A DNA stretch of 35,083 bases from Planctomycetota bacterium (GCA_012517265.1 JAAYVJ010000633.1:1-35083); one strand, 5' to 3'; shown: positions 26,003-34,908, counted from the first letter of the stretch. A program made the numbers and translations. The notes: generated from the sequence alone by a model not told the origin.

Positions 26003-27121
26003 ATGCGAAAAGCCTTCACGCTCATGGAGTTGGTGGTGGCCCTGGCGATCCTGGCGGTGGTGTTGGCCATCGCCGGAGTGATCTTCCGCGTCAGCATTGA
26101 TTCGCACCGGCTGGCCCTGGCCAACGCCGAGATCATGCAGAAGCTCCGCGTCCTGACGGACCAGTTGGACGCCGACTTCCGCAGCCTCCGCAAGGACGCG
26201 GAGATCTTCGTGGTCTGGAACGCGGTGCCCAAGCTCAACTACGTCGCACCCGAGCCCAACGGGACCGGGAGCCAGGCGGGGACCAATTTCCTGGGCACCC
26301 GGGGCTACGAGCGGTTCGACCGGATCATGTTCTTCTCCACGGGCGATTTCCAAGCCTACGGCCGTTCGGAGCGGGGCAACGTGGCCCGCATCTGCTACAC
26401 GATGGCCCGCGGCCCGTCGGACAACGCCAGTGAACCCAACTGGGCGCCGGATCAGAAGCCCTGGAAACGGATGCTGGCCAGGACCCAGCACATCCTGATC
26501 CCGCCGGCGCCGAACAGCAGCGACAAGCCGCTGGATGTGAACGACTTCACCACCGAGCAGTGGCTTGCATGGAACAGCCAGGAGGAGATCGACCGGATCT
26601 CGCTGGAAGGGTGGAAACGCATCCCGTGGGAGCAGAAGATCAACATGCTCTCGGTGATCGGGGACATCACGATTACCGCGGCCAGCGGCGGCGGCCAGTT
26701 CGAGAGCGACACGGCCAAGGAGGCCCGCGGCGTGCTGATCGATCCCGCCCAGCCGGACTCGATCCATTCGCTCTTCTGCCAAGGCGTGGGCCAATTCATG
26801 GTCCAGGGCTGGAACGACCAGTTGGATCGCTGGATTCCGGCGGTCGATCCGAACGAGGACGGCGACCTGGCGGATTCGGACTTCATCCTGACGTCGGACA
26901 AGAAGCGGCTCGATCCCGAGAACGATCCCGGCCTGTGGTATCCGCGAGGCGGGTCCAGCCTGCGGGATCCGAATTTCCCGGTGAACCAGATCGACCAGGA
27001 CCACTTCAACCTGATTCCCGGGCTGGGCCGGGCCTTGAAGTTCACGTTCACGCTGTATGACTCGCGGAACCTGATCAAGAACGGCAGGACGTTCACGCAC
27101 ATTGTCTACCTGGACAATTGA
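26003..27121 (+). CDS. Type II secretion minor pseudopilin, GspJ-like
   Basis: MRKAFTLMELVVALAILAVVLAIAGVIFRVSIDSHRLALANAEIMQKLRVLTDQLDADFRSL. Confidence 0.82.
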   Translation: MRKAFTLMELVVALAILAVVLAIAGVIFRVSIDSHRLALANAEIMQKLRVLTDQLDADFRSLRKDAEIFVVWNAVPKLNYVAPEPNGTGSQAGTNFLGTRGYERFDRIMFFSTGDFQAYGRSERGNVARICYTMARGPSDNASEPNWAPDQKPWKRMLARTQHILIPPAPNSSDKPLDVNDFTTEQWLAWNSQEEIDRISLEGWKRIPWEQKINMLSVIGDITITAASGGGQFESDTAKEARGVLIDPAQPDSIHSLFCQGVGQFMVQGWNDQLDRWIPAVDPNEDGDLADSDFILTSDKKRLDPENDPGLWYPRGGSSLRDPNFPVNQIDQDHFNLIPGLGRALKFTFTLYDSRNLIKNGRTFTHIVYLDN

Positions 27122-27131
27122 TGGAGCAGCC

Positions 27132-29765
27132 ATGAAGGAATCGAGCGGACATATTGCGGCAGGCCGGCCCCGAGGCTCGGCCCTGATCCTGACGGTCGTG
27201 CTCACGAGCCTGCTGGCCATCGTCGGCGTGCTGTTCGTGATGGCCACGCGGATCGACAAGATGGCGACCACCGCGGCCACGGAGAGCCGCGAGCTGACCT
27301 GCGCCATCGACACCGTGGTGGCGCAGATCGGTCAGGCCCTGGCCGACGACGTCCCCGGCGTCACCAAGAGCCAGGAGTACTATGACTACCCCGACGACGC
27401 CAACCCCTGGCTGGCAGACCTGGAGCCCTATGAGTCCGGCGGCAAGTACTACTGGCGGCAGATCAGCAATTTCGGCGTCCTGACCAGCGGCGTAAGGAAC
27501 ATCCTCATCAACAAGATCATCGGAGAGCGGGATGCGATCGTCAATCCCGGCAAGGTCGCCGACCCGGACGCTCTGGCCGACGCCGACGGCGACGGCGTGG
27601 CGGACGCCAAATGGTTCCAGGTGCCCGACGTCATGACGAGCAAAGGCAAGCGGTTCTACGCCGCGGTGCGCGTCATCGACAATGGCGGCATGCTCAACCT
27701 GAACACGGGCTTTCGCTTCGACCCGACCGATTCGACCGATTCCGGCGTCGAGATGACCAGTCCGCTGCGGGTGAACGTCCTTTCCCTGGCGGCAGGGCCC
27801 GCTGCGGCGCCTTCCGTGCAGGATGAGGAGACCCTCCTGGGCGTCCGGGCCAACGGCGCGACGGGTTCCAGCGCCGCCCTGAACCTGCCGGCCTACGAGC
27901 GGAGCGTGATCTGGCAATATCTCGACGTGAAGAACCCCAGCGACTATACGCCCTTCGACATGTCGGACGAGCTGGAGCTTCGCAATCGCTACGTGGTTGA
28001 TCAGACCGAGATCGACACCCGTGCGGAGACCTGCGGGCGGTTCACCGGGATGTCGGTGCCGCTCAGCAGGGATCTGGACAAGTGGTATCCGCGAGTGACG
28101 CGAGGGAACAACTTCTCCTCCTATGCGTATCGCCACATCGCCACGACGTACAACATGGACCGGATCCTCGCGCCGGAGCCGACGGATTCGAGTCTCGCGA
28201 TGCCGCTGGGGAAGATGGTGAACGTCAACACGGCGGACGTGCAGACCCTGCGCAAGGCGGTGGTCGCGGCGCTGTTGGACTCGCAGCCGAATCTGAATCA
28301 CGAGATGGCAGCGCAGGAGGCCGCCCAGATCAGCGCCAACCTCATCGACTATATCGACGACGACGACGAGGTCACCGTGATCAACGAACTGTCGTCGGCC
28401 TACTACGGCTTCGAACGGCCGTGCGTCTACATCTCCGAGATCGCCTGCCGGCTGGTGGAGGATTCGACCGGCAAGCACTGGTCCTACGCGGTCGAGCTGT
28501 TCAAGCCGTACTTCGAGGACAAGGACCCCAAGGCCGACGAGTGGCAGCTCGTGATCGATAGGCCGAACACCAACGCCGATCCCAGGCTGTCGCTGGTCTG
28601 GAGCGGGTCCCGGCGGTTCCACGTCGTCCTGGCCGACGATCCGCGGGCGACGCTGAGCGGCTACGTGACCTTCACGGACGCCAACGAGCCCGCCGATTCG
28701 ATGCCGCTGTACGCGTACAACCGCGCCGATTACGCCAGACAGGTCCAGACGACCAGTCCCGACAATTTCCAGTTCGAGGCCGGCGCGACCATCTCGCTGG
28801 AGCGGAACGTGCCCGGCGCATCGAGGCCGTTGACGGTCGATATGATCCGAGTGCCCGAGGGGTGGATGCCGACCGCCAGCGGCGCCTACAGCATCCGGCG
28901 GGATATCCAACCGTACCGAAGCGTCCGGCGGCTCTGGGCCTCCGCGGCGGAGCGATCGACGCCCACGCTCGGCAACGACGTGGGGCCCTATGTGGACAGG
29001 CAGCGTCCCGGCCTGATCCAGGCCCACCCGGCCAACCGGCCCCTGACCAACATCGGAGAACTGGGCAAGATCTTCCGGCAGAACGGATACGTCATGATTC
29101 CGGAAGGGCAGCTCGCGACCGCCGTGCTGATCAACCTGGTCGATCCGAACAACGCCGGGCTCTTCAGATATCTGACGGTGATCGATCCGGCCAACAAGCC
29201 CAGAGTCGCCAACAGCGAAACGCGCATCATGGGGCGGATCAACATCAACACCGCGCCGGCGTTTGTTCTGGCTCAGTTGCCCTGGATGTCCTACAAGGGG
29301 GTGGCGGCTGCCGGCACAGCCGGGTCGGTGACGGGGACCGGCGCGACGAACTCGTCCTCCAACCCTGTTTTCGATCTTCAGACCGCCTATGGTCGAGGCG
29401 AGGAGATCGTCAAGTACCGGGACGCCCACGGCGCGTATCGAAGCACGGCCGGTCTGATGCAGGTGCCTGCTCTGTATGCTCTGGCCTCCGATCTGGGCGG
29501 AAATGGACACAACGACACGCCGCGGGGGCCGGATCTGACGCCGGACACCGCTCTGAACGATCTCGAAGAACGGGATCTCCTGTTCACCCGGCTCAGCGAC
29601 CTGGTCACCGTGCGAAGCGACGTCTTCACGGCGTACATCCTGATCCGGATCGGAGAGTCCGGCCCGCAGAAACGCCTGATCGCGATCTTCGACCGCAGCC
29701 GGGTCAACTCGCCCGGTGACAAGGTCCGACTGGTCGCGTTGCACCCCGTTCCCGACCCTCGCTAG
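27132..29765 (+). CDS. Type II secretion minor pseudopilin, GspK-like (large)
   Basis: RPRGSALILTVVLTSLLAIVGVLFVMATR N-terminal segment lacking Glu5 as in GspK; NVNTADVQTLRKAVVAALLDSQ and ININTAPAFVLAQLPW (GspK/HhH-like NxNTA motifs). Confidence 0.8.
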   Translation: MKESSGHIAAGRPRGSALILTVVLTSLLAIVGVLFVMATRIDKMATTAATESRELTCAIDTVVAQIGQALADDVPGVTKSQEYYDYPDDANPWLADLEPYESGGKYYWRQISNFGVLTSGVRNILINKIIGERDAIVNPGKVADPDALADADGDGVADAKWFQVPDVMTSKGKRFYAAVRVIDNGGMLNLNTGFRFDPTDSTDSGVEMTSPLRVNVLSLAAGPAAAPSVQDEETLLGVRANGATGSSAALNLPAYERSVIWQYLDVKNPSDYTPFDMSDELELRNRYVVDQTEIDTRAETCGRFTGMSVPLSRDLDKWYPRVTRGNNFSSYAYRHIATTYNMDRILAPEPTDSSLAMPLGKMVNVNTADVQTLRKAVVAALLDSQPNLNHEMAAQEAAQISANLIDYIDDDDEVTVINELSSAYYGFERPCVYISEIACRLVEDSTGKHWSYAVELFKPYFEDKDPKADEWQLVIDRPNTNADPRLSLVWSGSRRFHVVLADDPRATLSGYVTFTDANEPADSMPLYAYNRADYARQVQTTSPDNFQFEAGATISLERNVPGASRPLTVDMIRVPEGWMPTASGAYSIRRDIQPYRSVRRLWASAAERSTPTLGNDVGPYVDRQRPGLIQAHPANRPLTNIGELGKIFRQNGYVMIPEGQLATAVLINLVDPNNAGLFRYLTVIDPANKPRVANSETRIMGRININTAPAFVLAQLPWMSYKGVAAAGTAGSVTGTGATNSSSNPVFDLQTAYGRGEEIVKYRDAHGAYRSTAGLMQVPALYALASDLGGNGHNDTPRGPDLTPDTALNDLEERDLLFTRLSDLVTVRSDVFTAYILIRIGESGPQKRLIAIFDRSRVNSPGDKVRLVALHPVPDPR

Positions 29766-29807
29766 ACGGTCGTCCCTGCTTTCCCGATTGACGATTCCCA
29801 CTCCCTG

Positions 29808-29836
29808 TTGAGAACGCGGGCAATCCGTCGTATAAT
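29808..29836 (+). promoter_or_regulatory. Promoter TTGAGA-17-TATAAT upstream of xseA
   Basis: TTGAGA 29808-29813, 17 nt, TATAAT 29831-29836. Confidence 0.7.
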
Positions 29837-29914
29837 CGCATCGAGCCGCAAGACGCGGCTGGATGGCGGTCTCTCGCATGGCCGGGGGCGGCCTCAGAAG
29901 GGATTTTCGAGCCC

Positions 29915-31291
29915 ATGCAGACGCAGACACAGGCACAGACGCGAACGAAGGTATACACGGTCACCCAGGTGAACTCGCTGGTCAAGGACGTCCTGGCGGC
30001 CAATCTTCCGTCCTGGCTCACGATCAAGGGCGAGATCACCGACTGGAAGCAGCACCAGAGCGGCCATTGCTATTTCTCTCTCAAGGACGAGGAGTCGATC
30101 CTGCCTTGCGCCATGTGGCGGGGCAACTTCTCGAAGGTGAAGTTCAAGCCGGGCAACGGGCTGGCCGTGCTGGTGACCGGATCGATCGATTTGTACGTGC
30201 CGCAGGGGCGGTACAAGCTGATCGTCGACGAGATGATCCCCGCGGGCATGGGCGCTCTGCAACTGGCCTTCGAGCAGATGGTCCGCAAGCTCGAAGCCGA
30301 GGGGCTCTTTGCCGAGTCCCACAAGAAGCCGCTGCCCAAATACCCGCAGCGGATCGGCATTCTCACGAGCGAGTCGGGCGCCGCGCTGCACGACATCGCC
30401 GACAGCATCCACAACCGCTGGCCCTGCACCCGGCTGGCCCTGTACCCGGTGCCCGTCCAGGGGCCGGGGGCCGCCGAGGCGATCGCAGCCGCCATTGCCG
30501 ACGTGAACCGGCGCAACGACAGGCTCAAACTCGACGTCCTGATCGTCGGCCGCGGCGGCGGGTCCCTGGAGGACCTCTGGGCCTTCAATGAAGAGGTCCT
30601 GGCCCGGGCCATCTTCGCATCGCGAATTCCCATCATCAGCGCCGTAGGCCATGAGGTCGATGTCACGGTGGCCGATCTGGTGGCCGACGCCCGCGCCTCG
30701 ACGCCCACCAAGGCCGGGGTCGCCGCGGTGCCCGACAGGGAGGACGTGCTCTCGGATCTGTCGCACCAGGAGCGAAGGCTGGCAGGGGCGGTGCGCTCCC
30801 GCTTCGGTCTGTGTCGCGAGTACCTCCGCACCATTCTGGCCAGTTCCGCGTTCCGCAATCCGCTGCTGTCGGTTCGCAACCGCGAGCAGCATCTGGACGA
30901 CCTGAGCTGGGGCCTGGGCGACGCGATGCGCAAGATCTTCTTGCGGGCCCACAAGCGGATCCAGGATTGCCAAGAGCAGGTGGCCCGGATCGAGCCGCAC
31001 CGGCTGCTCGGGCGGATGACGGTGGAATTGAACGATCTGGCGGGTCGCGGCCTGGCCGCGGTGACGCAGGCCCTGCACCGCAAGACCCTGCAGATCACCG
31101 CGCAGGAGAACCGCCTGGCCGGACTGAACCCCAAGTCCGTGCTCAATCGCGGTTACAGCATCACGCTCAACAAGCAGACCGGGCGGGTCGTCCGCGTCGT
31201 CGGCGACGTGAAGACAGGGGACGTGCTCCTGACCGAACTGGCAGGGGAGAACCGGATTGAAAGCCGGGTCATTGAAGCTGATAATGGATGA
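29915..31291 (+). CDS. xseA: Exodeoxyribonuclease VII large subunit
   Basis: YTVTQVNSLVKDVLAANLPSWLTIKGEITDWKQHQSGHCYFSLKDEESILPCAMWR...LIVGRGGGSLEDLWAFNEEVLARAIFASRIPIISAVGHEVDVTVADLVADARASTPT. Confidence 0.97.
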   Translation: MQTQTQAQTRTKVYTVTQVNSLVKDVLAANLPSWLTIKGEITDWKQHQSGHCYFSLKDEESILPCAMWRGNFSKVKFKPGNGLAVLVTGSIDLYVPQGRYKLIVDEMIPAGMGALQLAFEQMVRKLEAEGLFAESHKKPLPKYPQRIGILTSESGAALHDIADSIHNRWPCTRLALYPVPVQGPGAAEAIAAAIADVNRRNDRLKLDVLIVGRGGGSLEDLWAFNEEVLARAIFASRIPIISAVGHEVDVTVADLVADARASTPTKAGVAAVPDREDVLSDLSHQERRLAGAVRSRFGLCREYLRTILASSAFRNPLLSVRNREQHLDDLSWGLGDAMRKIFLRAHKRIQDCQEQVARIEPHRLLGRMTVELNDLAGRGLAAVTQALHRKTLQITAQENRLAGLNPKSVLNRGYSITLNKQTGRVVRVVGDVKTGDVLLTELAGENRIESRVIEADNG

Positions 31292-31294
31292 CGG

Positions 31295-31567
31295 ATGATG
31301 ACGGAACGAAAAAACAAAGACGAGCTGACGAAGCTGACTTTCGAGGAGGCGATCGGGCAACTCAAGGAAATCGTCGGGAAGATTGAGCAGGGCGAGATCC
31401 CCCTCCAGGACAGTCTCGAACAGTACGAGAAGGGCATGTCGCTGATCAAGCACTGCCGCGGCATCCTCCAGAAGGCCGAGAAACGTATCGAGAAGATCTC
31501 GAAGGAAGAGCCGGCCGAGCCCGAACCCGAGCAGGCCGACGACGCCGAGCCGCTTCTGCGAGGCTAG
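31295..31567 (+). CDS. xseB: Exodeoxyribonuclease VII small subunit
   Basis: LTFEEAIGQLKEIVGKIEQGEIPLQDSLEQYEKGMSLIKHCRGILQKAEKRIEKI; 3 nt after xseA. Confidence 0.95.
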   Translation: MMTERKNKDELTKLTFEEAIGQLKEIVGKIEQGEIPLQDSLEQYEKGMSLIKHCRGILQKAEKRIEKISKEEPAEPEPEQADDAEPLLRG

Positions 31568-31595
31568 CTCGTCCCGGCCCCTTGGCGGATTTGGG

Positions 31596-31624
31596 TTGCC
31601 ACGGGTTGGCCGGCGGGGCATAAT
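31596..31624 (+). promoter_or_regulatory. Promoter TTGCCA-17-CATAAT upstream of tRNA-Leu
   Basis: TTGCCA 31596-31601, 17 nt, CATAAT 31619-31624; 24 nt before the tRNA. Confidence 0.5.
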
Positions 31625-31648
31625 GGCCCGGGCCACGGGAATCTCGAC

Positions 31649-31732
31649 GCGAGCGTGGCGGAACTGGCATACGCGCCAGGTTTAGGTCCTGGTGTCCGGA
31701 AGGACGTGGAGGTTCGACTCCTCTCGCTCGCA
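31649..31732 (+). tRNA. tRNA-Leu, anticodon UAG (CCA not encoded)
   Basis: Acceptor GCGAGCG/CGCTCGC, anticodon arm CCAGG-TTTAGGT-CCTGG, long class II variable arm TGTCCGGAAGGACGT, T arm GGAGG-TTCGACT-CCTCT. Confidence 0.95.
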
Positions 31733-31772
31733 CTGGAACGTCAATGGATTGCAGGTTGGAGCAGGAGAAGTC

Positions 31773-32618
31773 ATGGTCGGGCGTCTTCTCGCAACGGTCG
31801 TTTGTCTGGCACTCCCCGCGATGATCGCTTCCTGCACCTCCGTCTGGCCGCCCCCCGAGGCTTCCATCCGTCCCGCGGCTGTACTGGGCGTGACCGATCA
31901 GGACGTGGCCTCGCTCGAACAGGCGTTGACCGAGGCTGTGTCGCTGGAGATCGAGGGCATCAGGTTCACCTCCGGCCGGATCGCCGGCCGGCCTGTCGTG
32001 GTCGCCTGGACCGGGGTCGGCAAGGTCAACGCGGCCATGGTCGCCACGCTTTTGATCGAGCACTTCGAGCCGACGCAGGTCCTGCTCACAGGGATCGCCG
32101 GCGGCGTCGATCCGAATCTGGAGCCCGGCGACATCGTCATCGCCAGACGGACCGCCCATCACGACATGGGGTATTGGGGGCCCGTCGGCATGGAGCCCGG
32201 CGGCGTGCGAAACCGCCTGACCGAAGAGACCAACCCCACCTTCTTTCCCGCCGATCCCGGCCTGCTGGCCTGCGCTCAGCACGCCGCGAACGCCACGAAG
32301 CTTGACCCGATCGCCCACCACAACGGCGAACGGCCGCCGCGGGTCGTCGTCGGGACCGTCGTCACGGGGGACACGTTCGTGGCCTCCAGGACCAAGTGCC
32401 AGGAACTGGCCGAGACGCTCCAGGCCGGCGCGGTCGACATGGAAGCCGCGGCCGTGGCGCAGATCTGCCACCAGCGGTCGATTCCGCACCTGGCTCTTCG
32501 CAGCATCGCCGACAAGGCCGATCAGAGCGCGGTCGTGGACAAGCAGAAGTTCTATTCGCTGGCCGCGCAGAACGCGTCGCGGCTGGTCATCGCGATCCTG
32601 AAAAACATGGGGGCATGA
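31773..32618 (+). CDS. 5'-methylthioadenosine/S-adenosylhomocysteine nucleosidase-family protein with predicted lipoprotein signal peptide
   Basis: MVGRLLATVVCLALPAMIASC (lipobox IASC); GVGKVNAAMVATLLIEHF, LLTGIAGGVDPNLEPGDIVIA, GDTFVAS, AVDMEAAAVAQIC, LRSIADKAD. Start trimmed from 31692 (inside the tRNA) to 31773 with AGGAG SD. Confidence 0.88.
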   Translation: MVGRLLATVVCLALPAMIASCTSVWPPPEASIRPAAVLGVTDQDVASLEQALTEAVSLEIEGIRFTSGRIAGRPVVVAWTGVGKVNAAMVATLLIEHFEPTQVLLTGIAGGVDPNLEPGDIVIARRTAHHDMGYWGPVGMEPGGVRNRLTEETNPTFFPADPGLLACAQHAANATKLDPIAHHNGERPPRVVVGTVVTGDTFVASRTKCQELAETLQAGAVDMEAAAVAQICHQRSIPHLALRSIADKADQSAVVDKQKFYSLAAQNASRLVIAILKNMGA

Positions 32619-32627
32619 GGGCGCAGA

Positions 32628-33968
32628 ATGCTCAAAGACCACTTCGACTTCGAGACGCACCAGACGAACCTGCGAATTGAGACCGTCGCCGGGGTCACGA
32701 CGTTCCTGACCATGGCCTACATCATCTTCGTGAACCCGAACATCCTGGGCGACGCGGGGATGGACAAGAACGCCCAGATCGCGGTGACGTGCCTGGTCAG
32801 CGCGATCTCTACGATCGCAGCCGGGCTCTTCGGCAAAGCGCCCATCGCCATGGCCCCCGGCATGGGGCTCAACAGCTTCTTCGCGTACACGCTTGTCGCA
32901 CGCGAGCAGGTCAGTTGGCAGACGGCGTTGGGGGCGGTCTTCCTCTCGGGTCTGGTGTTCCTCGTCCTGACGCTGGTCGGCCTGCGCAAGAAGCTCGTCG
33001 AGGCGATTCCGCCGGGCCTGATTGCGGCCATCGCCGTGGGGATCGGCCTGTTCATCGCGTTCATCGGGCTGGGCAATCTGGGCATCGTGCTGCGCGATGA
33101 GAAGACGCTGTTCGCATTCGGCGACTTGACGAAGGCGACAGTCTGGATCGGTCTGTTCGGGCTGGCTGTGATGATCGTGTTGGGGGCGCTGCGGGTCAAA
33201 GGTTCGCTGCTGATCGGAATCCTCGCGGCGACGATCGCGGCGGCCCTCCTGGGTTACGTGAGCAAGCCCGCCGGATGGGTATCGCTCGACTGGCCTATCG
33301 GGAAGGTCGCTCTGAGACTGGATATCCTCGGAGCGATGAAAATCAGCCTCTGGGGCAGCATCTTCACCTTGATGTTCATCGACCTGTTCGACAGCATCGG
33401 CACGCTCGTCGCCTGTTGCGAAAAGGCCGGCATGCGGGATGAACGCGGCCAGATCCGTGGGTTGGATCGCCTGCTCGGAATCGATGCCATCGCGACGGCG
33501 GTCGGTGCTCTGCTGGGGACCTCGACGACCACGTCCTACGTGGAGTCCGCCGCCGGGATCGAGCAGGGCGGTCGGACCGGCCTGACCTCCGTCGTCACCG
33601 GGGCGTTCTTTCTCCTGGCCATGTTCTTCGTCCCGGTCATCGCGGTCGTGCCGGGGTACGCCACCGCTCCGGCGCTGATCGTCGTCGGGTACTTCATGAT
33701 GAAGGAGGCCCGCAGGATCAACTTCCGCAAGGCCGACGAATTCATCCCTTCGCTGATCATCGTGGTGATGATCGCGGTGAGTTATCAGATCAGCATGGGC
33801 CTGGCCCTGGGATTCGTGTCGTTCGTGATTTTGAAGGCTGTGCTGGGTCGATTCAGGGAAGTTCGCGCCGCGATGTGGCTGATCGCCGGCCTGTCGGTGG
33901 CGTTCCTGGCCATTCGCTGGTGGCCCGCCGTGGCGGCGATGTTCCAGAGCGGCGCTGAGGCGGTCTGA
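32628..33968 (+). CDS. NCS2 family permease, AzgA-type (adenine/guanine/hypoxanthine)
   Basis: ETVAGVTTFLTMAYIIFVNPNIL, APGMGLNSFFAYTLV, LFDSIGTLVACCEKAG, LLGTSTTTSYVESAAGIEQGGRTGLTSVVTG. Confidence 0.93.
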   Translation: MLKDHFDFETHQTNLRIETVAGVTTFLTMAYIIFVNPNILGDAGMDKNAQIAVTCLVSAISTIAAGLFGKAPIAMAPGMGLNSFFAYTLVAREQVSWQTALGAVFLSGLVFLVLTLVGLRKKLVEAIPPGLIAAIAVGIGLFIAFIGLGNLGIVLRDEKTLFAFGDLTKATVWIGLFGLAVMIVLGALRVKGSLLIGILAATIAAALLGYVSKPAGWVSLDWPIGKVALRLDILGAMKISLWGSIFTLMFIDLFDSIGTLVACCEKAGMRDERGQIRGLDRLLGIDAIATAVGALLGTSTTTSYVESAAGIEQGGRTGLTSVVTGAFFLLAMFFVPVIAVVPGYATAPALIVVGYFMMKEARRINFRKADEFIPSLIIVVMIAVSYQISMGLALGFVSFVILKAVLGRFREVRAAMWLIAGLSVAFLAIRWWPAVAAMFQSGAEAV

Positions 33969-33975
33969 GATGCAG

Positions 33976-34038
33976 GGTGGGGCTTGCCCCGCCAATCCTC
34001 GTCACCGCTGGATAGGAGACGGTGGGGCAAGCTCCGCC
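33976..34038 (+). repeat. Pair of REP-like palindromic units in inverted arrangement
   Basis: GGTGGGGCTTGCCCCGCC (33976-33993) and GGTGGGGCAAGCTCCGCC (34021-34038), each near-palindromic and near reverse complements of one another, in the intergenic gap. Confidence 0.6.
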
Positions 34039-34083
34039 CTACGCGAAATGAGAAGGGATTGCATATTCTGAAGGAGTGACGAG

Positions 34084-34908
34084 ATGGGCAAGATCGGGAT
34101 CGGGGTGAACATGGAGTTCGTCCGCCATGCGGACAAGTCCTTCGAGTGGGGCGTCGAGAAGGCGGCCGAGCTGGGCTACGAGTACGTCGAGCCCATGGTG
34201 CACTGGGGCCGCGAGCTGCTCAGCGAGGCGGGATACTTCCACAGCGTCTCGATGCTGGACGACCCGTATCGCGTCAAGCGTGCCTGCGAGAAGGCCGGCA
34301 TCAAGCTCTCGGGTCTCTCGGCCCACACGCCGCTGTGCAAGCCGGAGATCGGCACGGAGTACCTCAAGCAGGCGATCCGCTTCGCCGCCGAGTGCGGCGC
34401 GCCGGTGATCAACACGGACGAAGGTCCCAAGCCCAAGTGGACCACGGAGGACGAGGACCACGTCCTCATGCGGTACACGCTGCACGAGGCCGCCGCGCTG
34501 GCGGAGCCGCGCGGGATTCTCATCGGGATCGAGCCGCACCAGCAGTACAGCAAGACACCGGAGGGCCTGGACCGCATCCAGAAGCTCGTGAAATCCAAGG
34601 CCATCGGCATCAATTTCGACACCGGCAACAGCTACCTGGGCGGCCAGGACCCGATCAAGTGGCTCAAGCACGTCAAGACCCGCCTGGTCCACTTGCACGC
34701 CAAGGATATCTCGATCCAGCAGTCGACCGCCGAGCGGGGCAAGGTCACCGGCACCCCGGTCGGCTGCGCCTGCGGCGACGGCGTTATCGACTGGAAGAAA
34801 GTGGTCGAGGTCTGCAAGGCGATCCCTCAAGACATCGTCTTCAGCGTCGAGTGCGGCACGATCGACCAGGCCGAACGCAGTATCCAGCACCTCAGGCAGT
34901 TCGTTTAG
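34084..34908 (+). CDS. Sugar phosphate isomerase/epimerase (xylose isomerase-like TIM barrel)
   Basis: ILIGIEPHQQYSKTPEGLDRI, IGINFDTGNSYLGGQDPIKWLKHVKTRLVHLHAKDI, CGDGVIDWKKVVEVCK; SD AAGGAG. Confidence 0.88.
   Translation: MGKIGIGVNMEFVRHADKSFEWGVEKAAELGYEYVEPMVHWGRELLSEAGYFHSVSMLDDPYRVKRACEKAGIKLSGLSAHTPLCKPEIGTEYLKQAIRFAAECGAPVINTDEGPKPKWTTEDEDHVLMRYTLHEAAALAEPRGILIGIEPHQQYSKTPEGLDRIQKLVKSKAIGINFDTGNSYLGGQDPIKWLKHVKTRLVHLHAKDISIQQSTAERGKVTGTPVGCACGDGVIDWKKVVEVCKAIPQDIVFSVECGTIDQAERSIQHLRQFV

Noticed and set aside
27093-29936. 947-aa minus-strand ORF opposite the GspK-like gene
   Set aside because: Arg/Gly/His/Asp-rich antisense translation typical of high-GC mirror ORFs; the plus strand carries recognisable GspK features and SDs.
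31692-31772. Nucleosidase ORF start inside tRNA-Leu
   Set aside because: The in-tRNA start is a track artefact; ATG 31773 has an AGGAG SD and begins the signal peptide.
31446-33995. 849-aa minus-strand ORF spanning xseB, tRNA-Leu, nucleosidase and permease
   Set aside because: Runs antisense through four real features including a tRNA; low-complexity composition.
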